From Coriobacteriia bacterium (lineage in GTDB: Bacteria; Actinomycetota; Coriobacteriia; Anaerosomatales; PALSA-660), in NCBI GenBank assembly GCA_030652345.1, contig JAUSAU010000108.1, positions 1 through 38,768 of the forward strand: a DNA stretch of 38,768 nucleotides. The letters run 5' to 3'. Within the stretch, counting starts at the first letter, position 1. Each line of letters begins with the position of its first letter. A program made the translations under genes and the position numbers. The notes under the pieces were generated by a model. It saw only the letters and a program-made list of their open reading frames with translations, did no database searches and was not told the origin of the DNA. Positions 9,001 to 18,148 of this stretch are shown in pieces.

Positions 9001-9756
9001 AGCGAGCCCGTCGGCGACGATCGCGCGGTTCTCGTCGATGAGCGGTACCACATCGGCGATGGTGCCGAGCGCCGCGAGGTCCGTGAGGTCGCACCAGACA
9101 TCGGGCATGCCCAGGCGCGCCCCGACAGCGGCGACGAGTTTCAGCGCCACGCCGGCCCCCGCAAGGCCGTCGAAGGCGACCGGTCCCAGCTTGGGATCGC
9201 AGACCGGCACGCCGACGGGAAGGCCATCACCGGGTTCGTGATGATCCGTCACCACGACGTCGACGCCGGCGGCGCGGAACAGCTCGACCTCCGCGGCCGA
9301 GGAGATGCCGCAGTCGACCGTCACGACCAGACCGGGCCGCATCGCGAGCACGCGCTCCACGGCCGGTCCGCTCAGTCCGTAGCCCTCGTCGAACCGGTGC
9401 GGGACGAACGGGAGGACGTCTGCGCCCATGGCGGCGAGCCCGCGGGATGCCACCGCAGCGGCGGTGAGACCGTCGACGTCGAAGTCGCCGAAGACGACGA
9501 TGCGCGTGCCCGCGCGCACCGCCTCCGCGACCATGTCTGCGCATGCGGGCATCCCGGGGATCTCTTCGGGGTCGCGCCAGTCGCGCGCGAGGTCCGGCGT
9601 CAGGAAGCGGTGGACCGCGGTCGCGTCGCCGACACCCCGCAGAAGGAGCACGCGGGCGACGACCTCGGAGACGCCGGCGGCCGCCGCGAGCGCCCGGACA
9701 GCGCCGTCATCGGCGGGAGCGAGGGTCCACGGAGTGGATGAGGGGGATTCGGGCAC
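6097..9756 (-). CDS. recJ: RecJ exonuclease - HIRAN - RecQ-type helicase fusion
   Basis: One uninterrupted frame of about 1219 residues, twice the length of an ordinary RecJ. Residues 1-570 are RecJ: DFDVDG (91-96), VTVDCGISS, the DHH motif TDHHE (170-174), FGGHAAAVG (416-424) and the OB-like GSGNARPLL region; these give 5'-3' single-strand DNA exonuclease activity. Residues about 600-690 match HIRAN (TFEGRQDVVGRL, EFDPNAIALFD, VGFFNRRLA), a domain that binds 3' single-strand ends in HLTF. Residues about 735-1150 are a superfamily 2 RecQ-like helicase: ATGRGKS (763-769), DEAH (868-871), TATAS, and motif VI QMCGRAGRDG (1045-1054). The remainder is a short winged-helix-like tail. Start: GTG 9756, because an upstream GTG at 9786 lies inside the secF terminator, and TAGCAT stands 7 nt before 9756. 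The fusion joins the two RecF-pathway resection activities in one chain. Confidence 0.92.
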   Translation of the reverse strand: MPESPSSTPWTLAPADDGAVRALAAAAGVSEVVARVLLLRGVGDATAVHRFLTPDLARDWRDPEEIPGMPACADMVAEAVRAGTRIVVFGDFDVDGLTAAAVASRGLAAMGADVLPFVPHRFDEGYGLSGPAVERVLAMRPGLVVTVDCGISSAAEVELFRAAGVDVVVTDHHEPGDGLPVGVPVCDPKLGPVAFDGLAGAGVALKLVAAVGARLGMPDVWCDLTDLAALGTIADVVPLIDENRAIVADGLARMRRAPRAGVAALCHVASVDGETVTSEKVAFFLAPRLNAAGRIADPAEALDLLMTDDPARADTRAAALDEYNRIRQGVEAELTEAASRQAEETWIDGMRALVLAGEGWHEGVKGIVAARIAGRYGVPTLLFCIEDGEARGSGRSVGSVDLHGAVSQCSELLTRFGGHAAAVGVTLPASALERFAECLRGALEAVPDEAFASELVVDAIVHLPDADRELAAQLAALEPFGSGNARPLLAAPGVFMTGRKRVGQQQNHLKFEAYDGVTSLPAIAFRCADIEMAAHREEAVDLAFNLETDSWQGRERVQLQVRRIAPHASGDRAAAAELVEELFADAERILARGEYEGIGDAEAFHTKLAGVTFEGRQDVVGRLVPGTPLHVARQPANEFDPNAIALFDPAGDQVGFFNRRLAAVLAPLLDGGAAWTVSVADVTGGDDASRGVNVIVERAGAAEQAEVEEEDRLARRAELAALSASDLDVELTRALIGERSLHDAQTASLAHLAAGRSCLTVMATGRGKSLIFHLHAARIALARGEASVFVYPLRALVADQAFHLEESFASLGLRVTLVTGETSPAGRDAVFAALADGSVDALMTTPEFLERHAGRFAESGRARFVVVDEAHHVGLARAGHRPAYARLGEALAALGGPVVCAVTATASADVAALIRSTLGIDEVVLDPTRRDNLGVADRRGLADKVAHLASVASRGEKLIVYVNSREQSVRIAERLRDSSPRLRERTAFYNGGMARAARHAVEHAFREGEITAVVATSAFGEGVNIPDVRHVGLFHLPFNRVEFNQMCGRAGRDGEPATVHLLFGERDGRLNELILESGAPDLDDLRTLYVVLRERAAAGADGWIEVTNADLAEDVKQRRPKARLSDKGVSTGVGIFRELGFVTGEGSGAYRRLALLPVEGKTELTSSIRYAEGVEEAEEFSAFRHWVLTSSADELRCAFDRPILPDGGIRGTDSGSVLQ

Positions 9757-9763
9757 GTCGGCA

Positions 9764-9769
9764 ATGCTA
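9764..9769 (-). promoter_or_regulatory. Probable -10 box of leaderless recJ transcript
   Basis: TAGCAT on the minus strand is followed by exactly 7 nt (TGCCGAC) and then the GTG at 9756. There is no Shine-Dalgarno sequence in that gap, and the strong hairpin of the secF terminator ends only 5 nt upstream. This geometry would place the transcript start at the start codon itself. No experimental support. Confidence 0.45.
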
Positions 9770-9774
9770 GCAGA

Positions 9775-9810
9775 CGGGCCCGACACGCTCTCGAGAGCGT
9801 GCCGGGCCCG
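9775..9810 (-). terminator. Long terminator-type palindrome after secF
   Basis: A 36-nt near-perfect palindrome has 18-bp arms meeting at CTCGAG. The only imperfect pair is A9783 with C9802. In minus-strand RNA this becomes a U-G wobble, so the hairpin is fully paired only in the direction in which secD-secF is read. It starts 24 nt after the secF stop. There is no long U-run, but the stem is very GC-rich. It separates the Sec operon from recJ. Confidence 0.75.
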
Positions 9811-9834
9811 GCGCAGGTGCGTGTGACAGGTGCG

Positions 9835-10728
9835 CTACCTGTTCGCGAACCGCTTCTTGAGAGCCTGGTAGCGGGGCTCCCGCTCCTTCCAGACCGCGTA
9901 GAGCGGGCTGGCGACGGCGACGGAGGAGTACGCGCCGGAGACGAGACCGACGGACAGCGCGAAGGCGAAGTCCTTGAGCGTCTCGCCGCCGAAGACGAGC
10001 AGGCACAGGACCGGGATCAGCGACGACAGGCCCGTGTTGACCCAGCGCGCGAGCACCTGGTTCAGCGAGTCGTTCGCCATCTCCATGAAGGTGGTCTTCG
10101 TCAGGCTCGCCGTGTTCTCGCGGATCCGGTGGAACACCACGATCGTGTCATAGAGCGAGTAGCCGAGGATGGTCAGTAGCGCCGCGACCGTGTTGGGCGT
10201 GACCTCACGTCCGACCAGCGCGTAGATACCGAGCGTGATGATCGCGTCGTGGAACAGCGCGATGACGCCGGTGACCGCCATCTTGTACTCGAACCGCACG
10301 GAGATGTAGACGAGGATCGCCATGATCGAGACCGACAGAGCGAGCATCGCCTTGTTCGTGATGTTGTCGCCCCACTCCGGCCCGATCGTGGAGACCTGCA
10401 TATCGGCCTCGGCGATCTTGAGCGCCGCGCGCATCTTCGTGCCGTACTCCTGCGCCTTGGTCGTGTCGGTCTGCGACGAGCGGATGATGAAGCCATCCGA
10501 AGTCGACTGCGGTGCGGCCTCGATGCCGGCGTCCGATGCGGCCTTGCGGACCTGCTCGATCGTGACGTTCTTGGCGTTGACGAACGTGATGACCGTTCCA
10601 CCCTTGAACTCGATGCCGAGATTCAGGCCGCGGAAGAGCAGCGCCGCTATGGCGATGGTCAGGACGATTCCCGAGATGATGAACAGGATGTTGCGCTTGC
10701 CCATGAAGTCTATGTAGAAGCGCTTCAT
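9835..10728 (-). CDS. secF: Protein translocase subunit SecF
   Basis: The 297-residue membrane protein is the partner of SecD in the proton-driven SecDF complex, which helps pull preproteins out of the SecYEG channel. The first transmembrane helix follows MKRFYIDFMGKRN; the periplasmic P4-type domain starts at GLNLGIEFKGG, the typical SecF D/GxEFxGG turn. Later helices include the VALLTILGYSLYDTIVVFHRIREN segment with the conserved GYSxxDTxVxxxRxRE signature, where the acidic residue serves proton movement. The ATG at 10728 shares one base with the secD TGA (TGATG), so translation is coupled to secD. A strong terminator follows. Confidence 0.97.
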   Translation of the reverse strand: MKRFYIDFMGKRNILFIISGIVLTIAIAALLFRGLNLGIEFKGGTVITFVNAKNVTIEQVRKAASDAGIEAAPQSTSDGFIIRSSQTDTTKAQEYGTKMRAALKIAEADMQVSTIGPEWGDNITNKAMLALSVSIMAILVYISVRFEYKMAVTGVIALFHDAIITLGIYALVGREVTPNTVAALLTILGYSLYDTIVVFHRIRENTASLTKTTFMEMANDSLNQVLARWVNTGLSSLIPVLCLLVFGGETLKDFAFALSVGLVSGAYSSVAVASPLYAVWKEREPRYQALKKRFANR

Positions 10729-12020
10729 CAGACAGCACCACCCTTCACGCCGAAGACGGCGGGCATACGGCCCACCACGCCTTCAGCCAGCATCTTCACG
10801 ACCGGGATGGTGAAGAGCACGGCGACGGTCAGGTCGCAGATGATGCCGATCATGAGCGTGATGGCGAAGCCCTTGACGGTGCCGATCGCGAACGCGGCGA
10901 GCGGGATGGCGCTCGCGAACGTGACCATGTCGGCGTCGAGCGAGGTCAGGATCGCGTGCCGCGTGCCCGACTTGGCAGCCGTGCGCGGGCTCTTGCCCAT
11001 CGCGATCTCTTCACGGAAGCGCTCGAAGATCAGGATCGACGTGTCGGCCGCCAGACCGATCGAGAGCACGATGCCCGCGACCCCCGGCAGCGACAGAGCG
11101 TAGTAGCCGGCGCGCGACAGTGTCGCGAGCACGCCGAGATAGAGCAGGATGAACGATCCGAGCGAGAACCACGCGACCACGCCGAATGCGCGGTAGTAGA
11201 TCGCAAGGTAGAGCCCCACGAGCGCCACGCCTACCGCGGCAGCGAGAACGCCCTGGCGCAGCGAGTCCTGACCGAGCGTCGGACCGACCGACTGGGTCTC
11301 GGAGAACTTGAGGTCGATCGGCAGTGCGCCGGACTCGAGCACCGCGGCGAGACGGTTGGCCTGCTCGCCCGTGAAGCTGCCGGTGATCGACGAGACGCCG
11401 TCGGGAATGACGCTCTGGACGGTCGGTGCGGACTGCACGACGCCGTCGAGGACGATCGCGATGCGCTTGCCGATACTGCGCTGCGTGATCTCGGCCCACT
11501 TCTGCGCGCCCGTGGCGTTGAAGGTCATCTGGACCTCGAACGCGCCGGGTCGCTGGCTGTCGGCCGCGGCGAGCGCCTTGACCACGACGTCGCCGCGAAG
11601 GGCGGCCTCATAAGTGCCCTTCTTCAGCTTGGTACCGTCCTGGATGCCCGCCTGGATGGTCGCCGGCAGACTCGACACCTCGACGAACTCGAGCTGTCCC
11701 ACCGTACCGAGCGCCTTGAGCGCGCCACGCGGGTCGCGGACGCCCGGGAGCTGGATCAGGATGGAGTTCTCACCCTCGCGCTGCACCGTGGCCTCGGAGA
11801 CACCGAGGCTGTTGACGCGGTTGTTGATGATGGTGAGCGCGCGGCTCATCGCTTCCGGGGTCGCCTTCGTACGGTCCGCGGTCAGGATGACCGAGAGACC
11901 GCCCTGGAGATCGAGGCCCTGGCGGATGTTGGTCTGCGGGGGCCAGAAGCTCCAGAACGAGGCGGCCAGGAGAAGCACCAGCGCCGCGAGCGCGATGTAG
12001 TTCTTCTGCTTGGCGTCCAT
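10728..12020 (-). CDS. secD: Protein translocase subunit SecD
   Basis: The 430-residue protein starts at ATG 12020, preceded by GGAAGG 8 nt away; longer in-frame readings upstream lack a ribosome site. Transmembrane helix 1 covers about residues 7-26, followed by the conserved RQGLDLQGG at the start of the large extracytoplasmic P1 domain (residues about 30-240). C-terminal helices include LSIGLAADTSILIFERFREE, the SecD counterpart of the D/E-containing helix that senses protons. It works with SecF and YajC at the Sec translocon. secF overlaps its stop by one base, and the HD-domain gene lies 151 nt upstream. That gap on the minus strand holds TAAAGT near 12090, a possible -10, without a clear -35. 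Confidence 0.97.
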   Translation of the reverse strand: MDAKQKNYIALAALVLLLAASFWSFWPPQTNIRQGLDLQGGLSVILTADRTKATPEAMSRALTIINNRVNSLGVSEATVQREGENSILIQLPGVRDPRGALKALGTVGQLEFVEVSSLPATIQAGIQDGTKLKKGTYEAALRGDVVVKALAAADSQRPGAFEVQMTFNATGAQKWAEITQRSIGKRIAIVLDGVVQSAPTVQSVIPDGVSSITGSFTGEQANRLAAVLESGALPIDLKFSETQSVGPTLGQDSLRQGVLAAAVGVALVGLYLAIYYRAFGVVAWFSLGSFILLYLGVLATLSRAGYYALSLPGVAGIVLSIGLAADTSILIFERFREEIAMGKSPRTAAKSGTRHAILTSLDADMVTFASAIPLAAFAIGTVKGFAITLMIGIICDLTVAVLFTIPVVKMLAEGVVGRMPAVFGVKGGAV

Positions 12021-12171
12021 CGCCTGCCTTCCGATGTGGTCCGTGCGTGCGAGTGAAGCCCGGTGCGGCCGGGCGAAGTACCCACGAGACTTTACACCAT
12101 GCCCCCCTCGCTGGCACAGCGGTTGAGGCAACTATCTGAACGGTGCTGAACGCACCGGCGGGGATGCGGCG

Positions 12172-12897
12172 TCAGAGCAGCTTCGTCCCGTTGATGACGA
12201 GGTGGAAACGGGCGTCGAGGACCTCTGCGGCCACACGGCACATCTGCATACGCGACAGGAATATCTCGAAGTACTCCATGACCGAACTCGCCTCGGTATC
12301 GATGTCGAGTTCCAGGGTCAGCGTGCGCGCGTCGCCGTCCACTCGCAGGAACGAACGCTTCGCGGAGAAGTTGACGCGGTCGTGGATGTCGAAGGCGGCG
12401 GGGTCCGGATTGCGGACCCGTGTGTGGTGCACGTCCGCCTTGTCAGCGATGATGACGGCCGCCCCGATCGGGTTCGCGGGCGTGCCGAACTCCTCCTCGT
12501 GGTTGCCGAGCGCGTTCATGATGTGGGCGATCTCGCGCGGATCCATGTCCAGGTCGCGCAGGCATCCCTTGGCGAGCAGCGCCGAACTCACACCGTGGTG
12601 GTCGCGGCCGATCGCATTGCCCATGTCGTGCATGAACCCGGCGATCTCGGCGAGCTCGGCGAGACGCGGCTCGAACCCCGGCAGGCGTCCGATGATGTTG
12701 CCGGCGATGTGCGACACGAGGTTCGCGTGACGGAACCCGTGCTCCGTATAGCCGATCTGGCCGAGGTACTCGTCCGCGACCTCGATGTAGGCGACGACGT
12801 GCGGGTCGTTCGTGACGTCTTCGAGCGTCACGCGTCTCCAGACGTGCACGTCGGTCGGCGGCGTGACAGAACGCGGTGCCGGCGTCGCGTCACGCAT
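12172..12897 (-). CDS. HD-domain metal-dependent phosphohydrolase
   Basis: The 241-residue soluble protein has an HD superfamily signature: H57 in FRHANLVSH, H90-D91 in GFMHDMGN, paired histidines at 100-101 in GRDHHG, and a distal Asp in IIADKADVHH near 160-170. These residues form the divalent-metal site of HD phosphohydrolases, which cleave nucleotide phosphates or cyclic dinucleotides; the substrate here is unknown. There are no HD-GYP hallmark residues. The ATG at 12897 was chosen because it overlaps the yajC stop by 8 nt; a GTG at 12927 is an alternative that would overlap more. The gene sits between yajC and secD, where most bacteria have nothing. The C-terminal 60 residues (LTLELDIDTEASSVMEYFEIF onward) form a compact extra domain I do not recognise. 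Confidence 0.8.
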   Translation of the reverse strand: MRDATPAPRSVTPPTDVHVWRRVTLEDVTNDPHVVAYIEVADEYLGQIGYTEHGFRHANLVSHIAGNIIGRLPGFEPRLAELAEIAGFMHDMGNAIGRDHHGVSSALLAKGCLRDLDMDPREIAHIMNALGNHEEEFGTPANPIGAAVIIADKADVHHTRVRNPDPAAFDIHDRVNFSAKRSFLRVDGDARTLTLELDIDTEASSVMEYFEIFLSRMQMCRVAAEVLDARFHLVINGTKLL

Positions 12898-13183
12898 CGA
12901 CGGCGCTTCCGGAGCCCGCGGGATCACGCCGTCCGATGATCGCGTTCTTGACGAAGCGGACCGGGATGCCCTTGGCGATCTCGACCACGACGGCGGTCTC
13001 CTCGACGGTCACGACGGTACCGACGATACCGCCGGCGGTGATCACTTCCTCGCCGGGGACGAGGGCGGCGAGCATCTCGGCCACGGCGGCGCGCTGGCGC
13101 TGCTGCGGACGCCACCACAGGAAGTAGAAGATGCCGCCCATGAGCAGCGCATAGCCGCCCAGCAGAAGATAGTTGTTGTTCAC
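12890..13183 (-). CDS. yajC: Sec translocon accessory protein YajC
   Basis: The 97-residue protein has one N-terminal transmembrane helix (about residues 5-23, LLLGGYALLMGGIFYFLWW) followed directly by RPQQRQRA, the charged YajC motif. The cytoplasmic domain contains LVPGEEVITAGGIVGTV, highly typical of the family. It binds the SecDF complex. Start: GTG 13183 with GAGGGAG about 6 nt upstream. It lies downstream of tgt in the usual order; a TATCAT at 13238-13243 on the minus strand could be its own -10. A 14-nt GC palindrome at 13274-13287, just after the tgt stop, could end tgt transcription, but no U-run follows. Confidence 0.95.
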   Translation of the reverse strand: MNNNYLLLGGYALLMGGIFYFLWWRPQQRQRAAVAEMLAALVPGEEVITAGGIVGTVVTVEETAVVVEIAKGIPVRFVKNAIIGRRDPAGSGSAVDA

Positions 13184-13297
13184 GTCGTGCTCCCTCTCGC
13201 GTCTGGTGCGCGGCCACAAGCCCGCAGCCGGTGTCCGATGATAGCACCGCGTCCGCACGCGTCCGCACGTGCGGGCGCGGCCGCGCCGGGTGCCGCG

Positions 13298-15109
<1,812 letters not shown>

Positions 15110-15110
15110 G

Positions 15111-16187
15111 ATGGACTGCCGCGAAGCCCGGAACGTCTGGTCGGCGCTGCATGACGGCGAGGAAGTGCCCGCGGAGATGACCGCTGCGGCCGAAGCGCAC
15201 TGCCCGTCGTGCCCCGAGTGCACCGCCTTCCGTGCCGCTCTGGGCCGCTTGGACGCTTTCCCCGCGCCGTCCGCACCCGACGGGCTCCGGGAGCGCGTCA
15301 TGGCTGATTTCGACGAAGCGGCCGCTGCGATGGTGGCCGCCGACTCCGACCGTGCGGCCCAGACAGATGGCGAGTCCGTCGGCACCGAGGTGCCGACCGT
15401 TCCCGTCGACCCCCGCACCATCGTCGCCCCGGCACTCAAGGAGCAGACGTGGGCGCCGTCGTGGTTCGACCGCAGGACGCTGTGGACGCTGACGGGCTCC
15501 ATCGCCGCGGCGGCGGCCGTCGTCTCCGGGATCGCGCTGTACTCGAGCGGCGCCCTCGGTCTGCTGGGACAGCCGGCTGCGGTCGACACCTCCCGACAGC
15601 CCACACTCGCCGCCGGCACCGGCGCAGCCGAGTCGGCGGCGCTCTCCGCGCCTGCGCCCGATGCGACCGCCTCCTCCAAGGGGTTCACCCCGACCGCGCC
15701 CGCGTACATCACGTACGGGGGGCGCGCCTACACCCCCGGCCCCGTGCTTGACGCGGCCGCTTCCGTGCTGACCACGATCGGATCGACGACGGTGCTGCGC
15801 TCGGCGGGCACAGGGCTCGTCACGGCGACTGTGTTCAAGGCCGCGCTCACCGACGGGTCGATCGCCGTATCGGCGGAAGGTGTGCTGCGCCAGTACGCAC
15901 CCGTGTCCCGCACGCTGAACGGCGCCACCTACCAGCTCGTCACCGCCAGCCGCTTCGACGTGCCGGGCCAGTGGCCGGCCCTGCCGACGGGATTGGCGGC
16001 GCCCCTCACGGCGGAGGGCACCCCGACTTTCACCAAATGGGGCACGGACGAAGCGGGACTCGACGTGTTCGTGCGGCCAGGAAGCCAGCCGACCGCGGGA
16101 TTCGCCCTCGCACCGGGAGCGCCTGCGACCGACCCGGCTGCGGGCAACCCGAACTGGACCTGGTGGGCTCCGCTCATCCGTCCGTAG
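15111..16187 (+). CDS. Membrane anti-sigma factor with zinc-binding ZAS motif
   Basis: The 358-residue protein opens with the anti-sigma zinc domain: C3 in MDCREAR and H30-x3-C34-x2-C37 in EAHCPSCPEC. An acidic linker follows, then one transmembrane helix (about residues 122-150), then an Ala/Pro-rich stretch and an extracytoplasmic beta-rich domain of about 170 residues (from AYITYGGRAYTPGP). The N-terminal domain should hold the ECF sigma at the membrane until a signal releases it. Start: ATG 15111, with GGAGG 8 nt upstream; a GTG at 15102 is possible. It overlaps nothing and follows the sigma stop by 1 nt. The outer domain has no family I can name and is the likely sensor. It converges with queA, 13 nt away. 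Confidence 0.88.
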   Translation: MDCREARNVWSALHDGEEVPAEMTAAAEAHCPSCPECTAFRAALGRLDAFPAPSAPDGLRERVMADFDEAAAAMVAADSDRAAQTDGESVGTEVPTVPVDPRTIVAPALKEQTWAPSWFDRRTLWTLTGSIAAAAAVVSGIALYSSGALGLLGQPAAVDTSRQPTLAAGTGAAESAALSAPAPDATASSKGFTPTAPAYITYGGRAYTPGPVLDAAASVLTTIGSTTVLRSAGTGLVTATVFKAALTDGSIAVSAEGVLRQYAPVSRTLNGATYQLVTASRFDVPGQWPALPTGLAAPLTAEGTPTFTKWGTDEAGLDVFVRPGSQPTAGFALAPGAPATDPAAGNPNWTWWAPLIRP

Positions 16188-16200
16188 AGCGCGGCGCGCC

Positions 16201-17235
16201 CTACAGGATGAGCATCGCGTCGCCGAAGCTCAGGAAGCGGTAGCGTTCGGCCACGGCGGTCTCGTACGCGCCCATCACGAGTTCACGGCCGGCGAACGCG
16301 CTCACCATCATCATCAGCGTCGAGCGCGGGACGTGGAAGTTCGTGATGAGCGCGTCGACCGCACCGAACTTGAATCCGGGCAGGATGAACAGGTCGGTCG
16401 CACCCTCAGCCGCGACCACCGTCCCCGACGCCTCGTCGTACGCGCTCTCCAGCGCCCGCACCGTCGTCGTGCCCACAGCGAACACCCGGCCACCGCGCGC
16501 ACGGCACGAGTTCACCGCGTCCGCGGTCCATGACGGCACGCGGAAGTGCTCGGTGTGGATGTGGTGCAGCTTCGGGTCGTCCTCGGACACCGGGCGGAAC
16601 GTGTCCAGGCCGACATCGAGCTCGACGCGCGCCAGATGCACGCCCCCCTGCACGAGCCGGTCGAGGAGCTCCTGCGTGAAATGCAGGCCGGCGGTCGGGG
16701 CGGCCGCGCTGCGTTCGTCGGTCCCGAAGACCGTCTGGTACTCCTCGGGGTCGGCGAGCGGCTTGGTGATGTAGGGCGGGAGTGGCACCTCGCCGATGCG
16801 GTGCACGATGTCGATGAAGCGCTCCCCGCGCGCCGTGAACTGGACGAGTCGCGCGCCGGACTCCTCGATCACGCCGACGACGAGCCCGGTCAGCTCCCCG
16901 TCGCCGAACAGGATCTTCGTGCCGGCCTGTAGACGCCGGCCGGGCTTTACCAGGCACTCCCACGTGTCGCCGCCGCGTTCGCGCAGCAGCAACACCTCGA
17001 CCACGGCGCCGGTACCCTGCTTGACGCCCTTGATCCTCGCGGGCAGGACACGCGTCTCGTTCACGACGAGCAGGTCGCCCCGCTTGGGGTACTCGACGAT
17101 GTCGGTGAACGCCCGGTGATCGAGCTGGCCGCTCGCCCGGTCGAGAACGAGCAGGCGACAGGAGTCGCGTGGATCCGCCGGCTCCTGCGCGATGAGCCCG
17201 GTGGGCAGGTCATAGTCGAAATCGCCGGTGCGCAC
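16201..17235 (-). CDS. queA: S-adenosylmethionine:tRNA ribosyltransferase-isomerase
   Basis: The 344-residue protein, full length for the family, transfers and isomerises the ribosyl part of SAM onto preQ1-tRNA to give epoxyqueuosine. Characteristic segments are DYDLPTGLIAQEPADPRDSCRLLVLDR at the N-terminus, LLVVNETRVLPARI, PPYI near 155, SAAAPTAGLHFT (about 185-196), and the C-terminal TLMMMVSAFAG with YRFLSFGDAMLI. Start: GTG 17235, preceded by GGAGGGG about 11 nt upstream, giving the standard MRTGDFDYDLP beginning. It is divergent from the PHP gene and convergent with the anti-sigma gene. Its product is reduced to queuosine by QueH, encoded 0.9 kb away. Confidence 0.97.
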   Translation of the reverse strand: MRTGDFDYDLPTGLIAQEPADPRDSCRLLVLDRASGQLDHRAFTDIVEYPKRGDLLVVNETRVLPARIKGVKQGTGAVVEVLLLRERGGDTWECLVKPGRRLQAGTKILFGDGELTGLVVGVIEESGARLVQFTARGERFIDIVHRIGEVPLPPYITKPLADPEEYQTVFGTDERSAAAPTAGLHFTQELLDRLVQGGVHLARVELDVGLDTFRPVSEDDPKLHHIHTEHFRVPSWTADAVNSCRARGGRVFAVGTTTVRALESAYDEASGTVVAAEGATDLFILPGFKFGAVDALITNFHVPRSTLMMMVSAFAGRELVMGAYETAVAERYRFLSFGDAMLIL

Positions 17236-17389
17236 CTGGTGATCAGCCCCTCCTCGATCGGCGGCGGCACGTGCGTCCGCCCGTCGCCGAGAGTGTAGCG
17301 CACGGTCGCGCCTCCTCGCGCGCCGGATGGCTCCCGCCCGCGGACGCGCCTATCCCTGCGCAGGTCCATCGGGTACCATGTGCGGCGCC

Positions 17390-18148
17390 ATGCGAAACGA
17401 CTCCTGGTCAGCAGCCGACCTCCACATGCACACCACAGCCTCGGACGGCGTCGCCACGCCGGAAGAAGTGCTTGACTGGGTGTGCTCCCGCACAGACCTG
17501 AAGGTCATCGCGATCACCGACCACAACACGAACGCAGGCGCCATCGAGGCCGCCGCGATCGTCGCCGAACGCAGACTCCCGCTCGAGGTGATCATCGGCC
17601 AGGAGGTCGAGAGCAGCGACGGCCACATCATCGGACTCTGGACCCCGGAGCTCATCCGACCGGGCATGAACGCGGCGGACACCGTCGCGGCGATCCATGC
17701 GCAGGGCGGCTTCGCGATCGCGGCGCACCCGTTCGCCCCGCGGGTCTGGGCACGCGCCGGCCTCGACCGCGGCAACATGGAAGTCTACGACGCGGTCCCC
17801 TACGATGCCCTGGAGATCGCCAACTCGACGCCGCTGCTGTTCGTGGCGAACTGGATGGCCCGCTTCTACGTCCGCTCCTGCGGCGACCGCTTCGCCTGCA
17901 CCGGCGGCAGCGACGCCCACATCCTCCCGGTCATCGGCACGAGCCGGACGTACTTCGACGGCACGACCGCCGCGGACCTGCGCCGGGCGCTCGAGGCGCG
18001 CACGACCGAGGTGTCGCTTCCCGGGTTCAGCCTGCTGCGGAACTGGCGCTACGCGCTCAAGGTGCCGCGCATCATGGCCAACGACCGCGTCCGCAAGGCG
18101 CGCGAAGTGGCGGACGGCATCCGCGAGCCGAAGAACGGCCGCCGCTAG
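17390..18148 (+). CDS. PHP-domain phosphoesterase
   Basis: About 252 residues. Metal ligands of the polymerase-and-histidinol-phosphatase fold are all visible: ADLHMHTTASDG at the N-terminus, ITDHNT, the GQEVES segment with GHIIGL, AIAAHPF, and GGSDAH near the C-terminus. This stand-alone type resembles the trinuclear phosphoesterases that act on nucleotides or small phosphates; the substrate is unknown. Start is uncertain: ATG 17390 is favoured because conserved sequence begins just after it, but an in-frame ATG at 17378 would add four residues. No ribosome site precedes either. TACCAT at 17374-17379 could be a -10. The stop shares the four bases CTAG with the opposing queH stop. Confidence 0.88.
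   Translation: MRNDSWSAADLHMHTTASDGVATPEEVLDWVCSRTDLKVIAITDHNTNAGAIEAAAIVAERRLPLEVIIGQEVESSDGHIIGLWTPELIRPGMNAADTVAAIHAQGGFAIAAHPFAPRVWARAGLDRGNMEVYDAVPYDALEIANSTPLLFVANWMARFYVRSCGDRFACTGGSDAHILPVIGTSRTYFDGTTAADLRRALEARTTEVSLPGFSLLRNWRYALKVPRIMANDRVRKAREVADGIREPKNGRR

Noticed and set aside
7867..9741. A plus-strand open frame of 624 codons opposite recJ-recQ
   Set aside because: It is a mirror of the real gene caused by high GC; its product is rich in Arg, Gly and His with no motif, while the minus strand shows complete RecJ motifs.
9757..9786. Ten-codon N-terminal extension of recJ from GTG 9786
   Set aside because: It lies inside the secF terminator stem and no conserved residues are gained. 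GTG 9756 with a -10 box 7 nt upstream is preferred.
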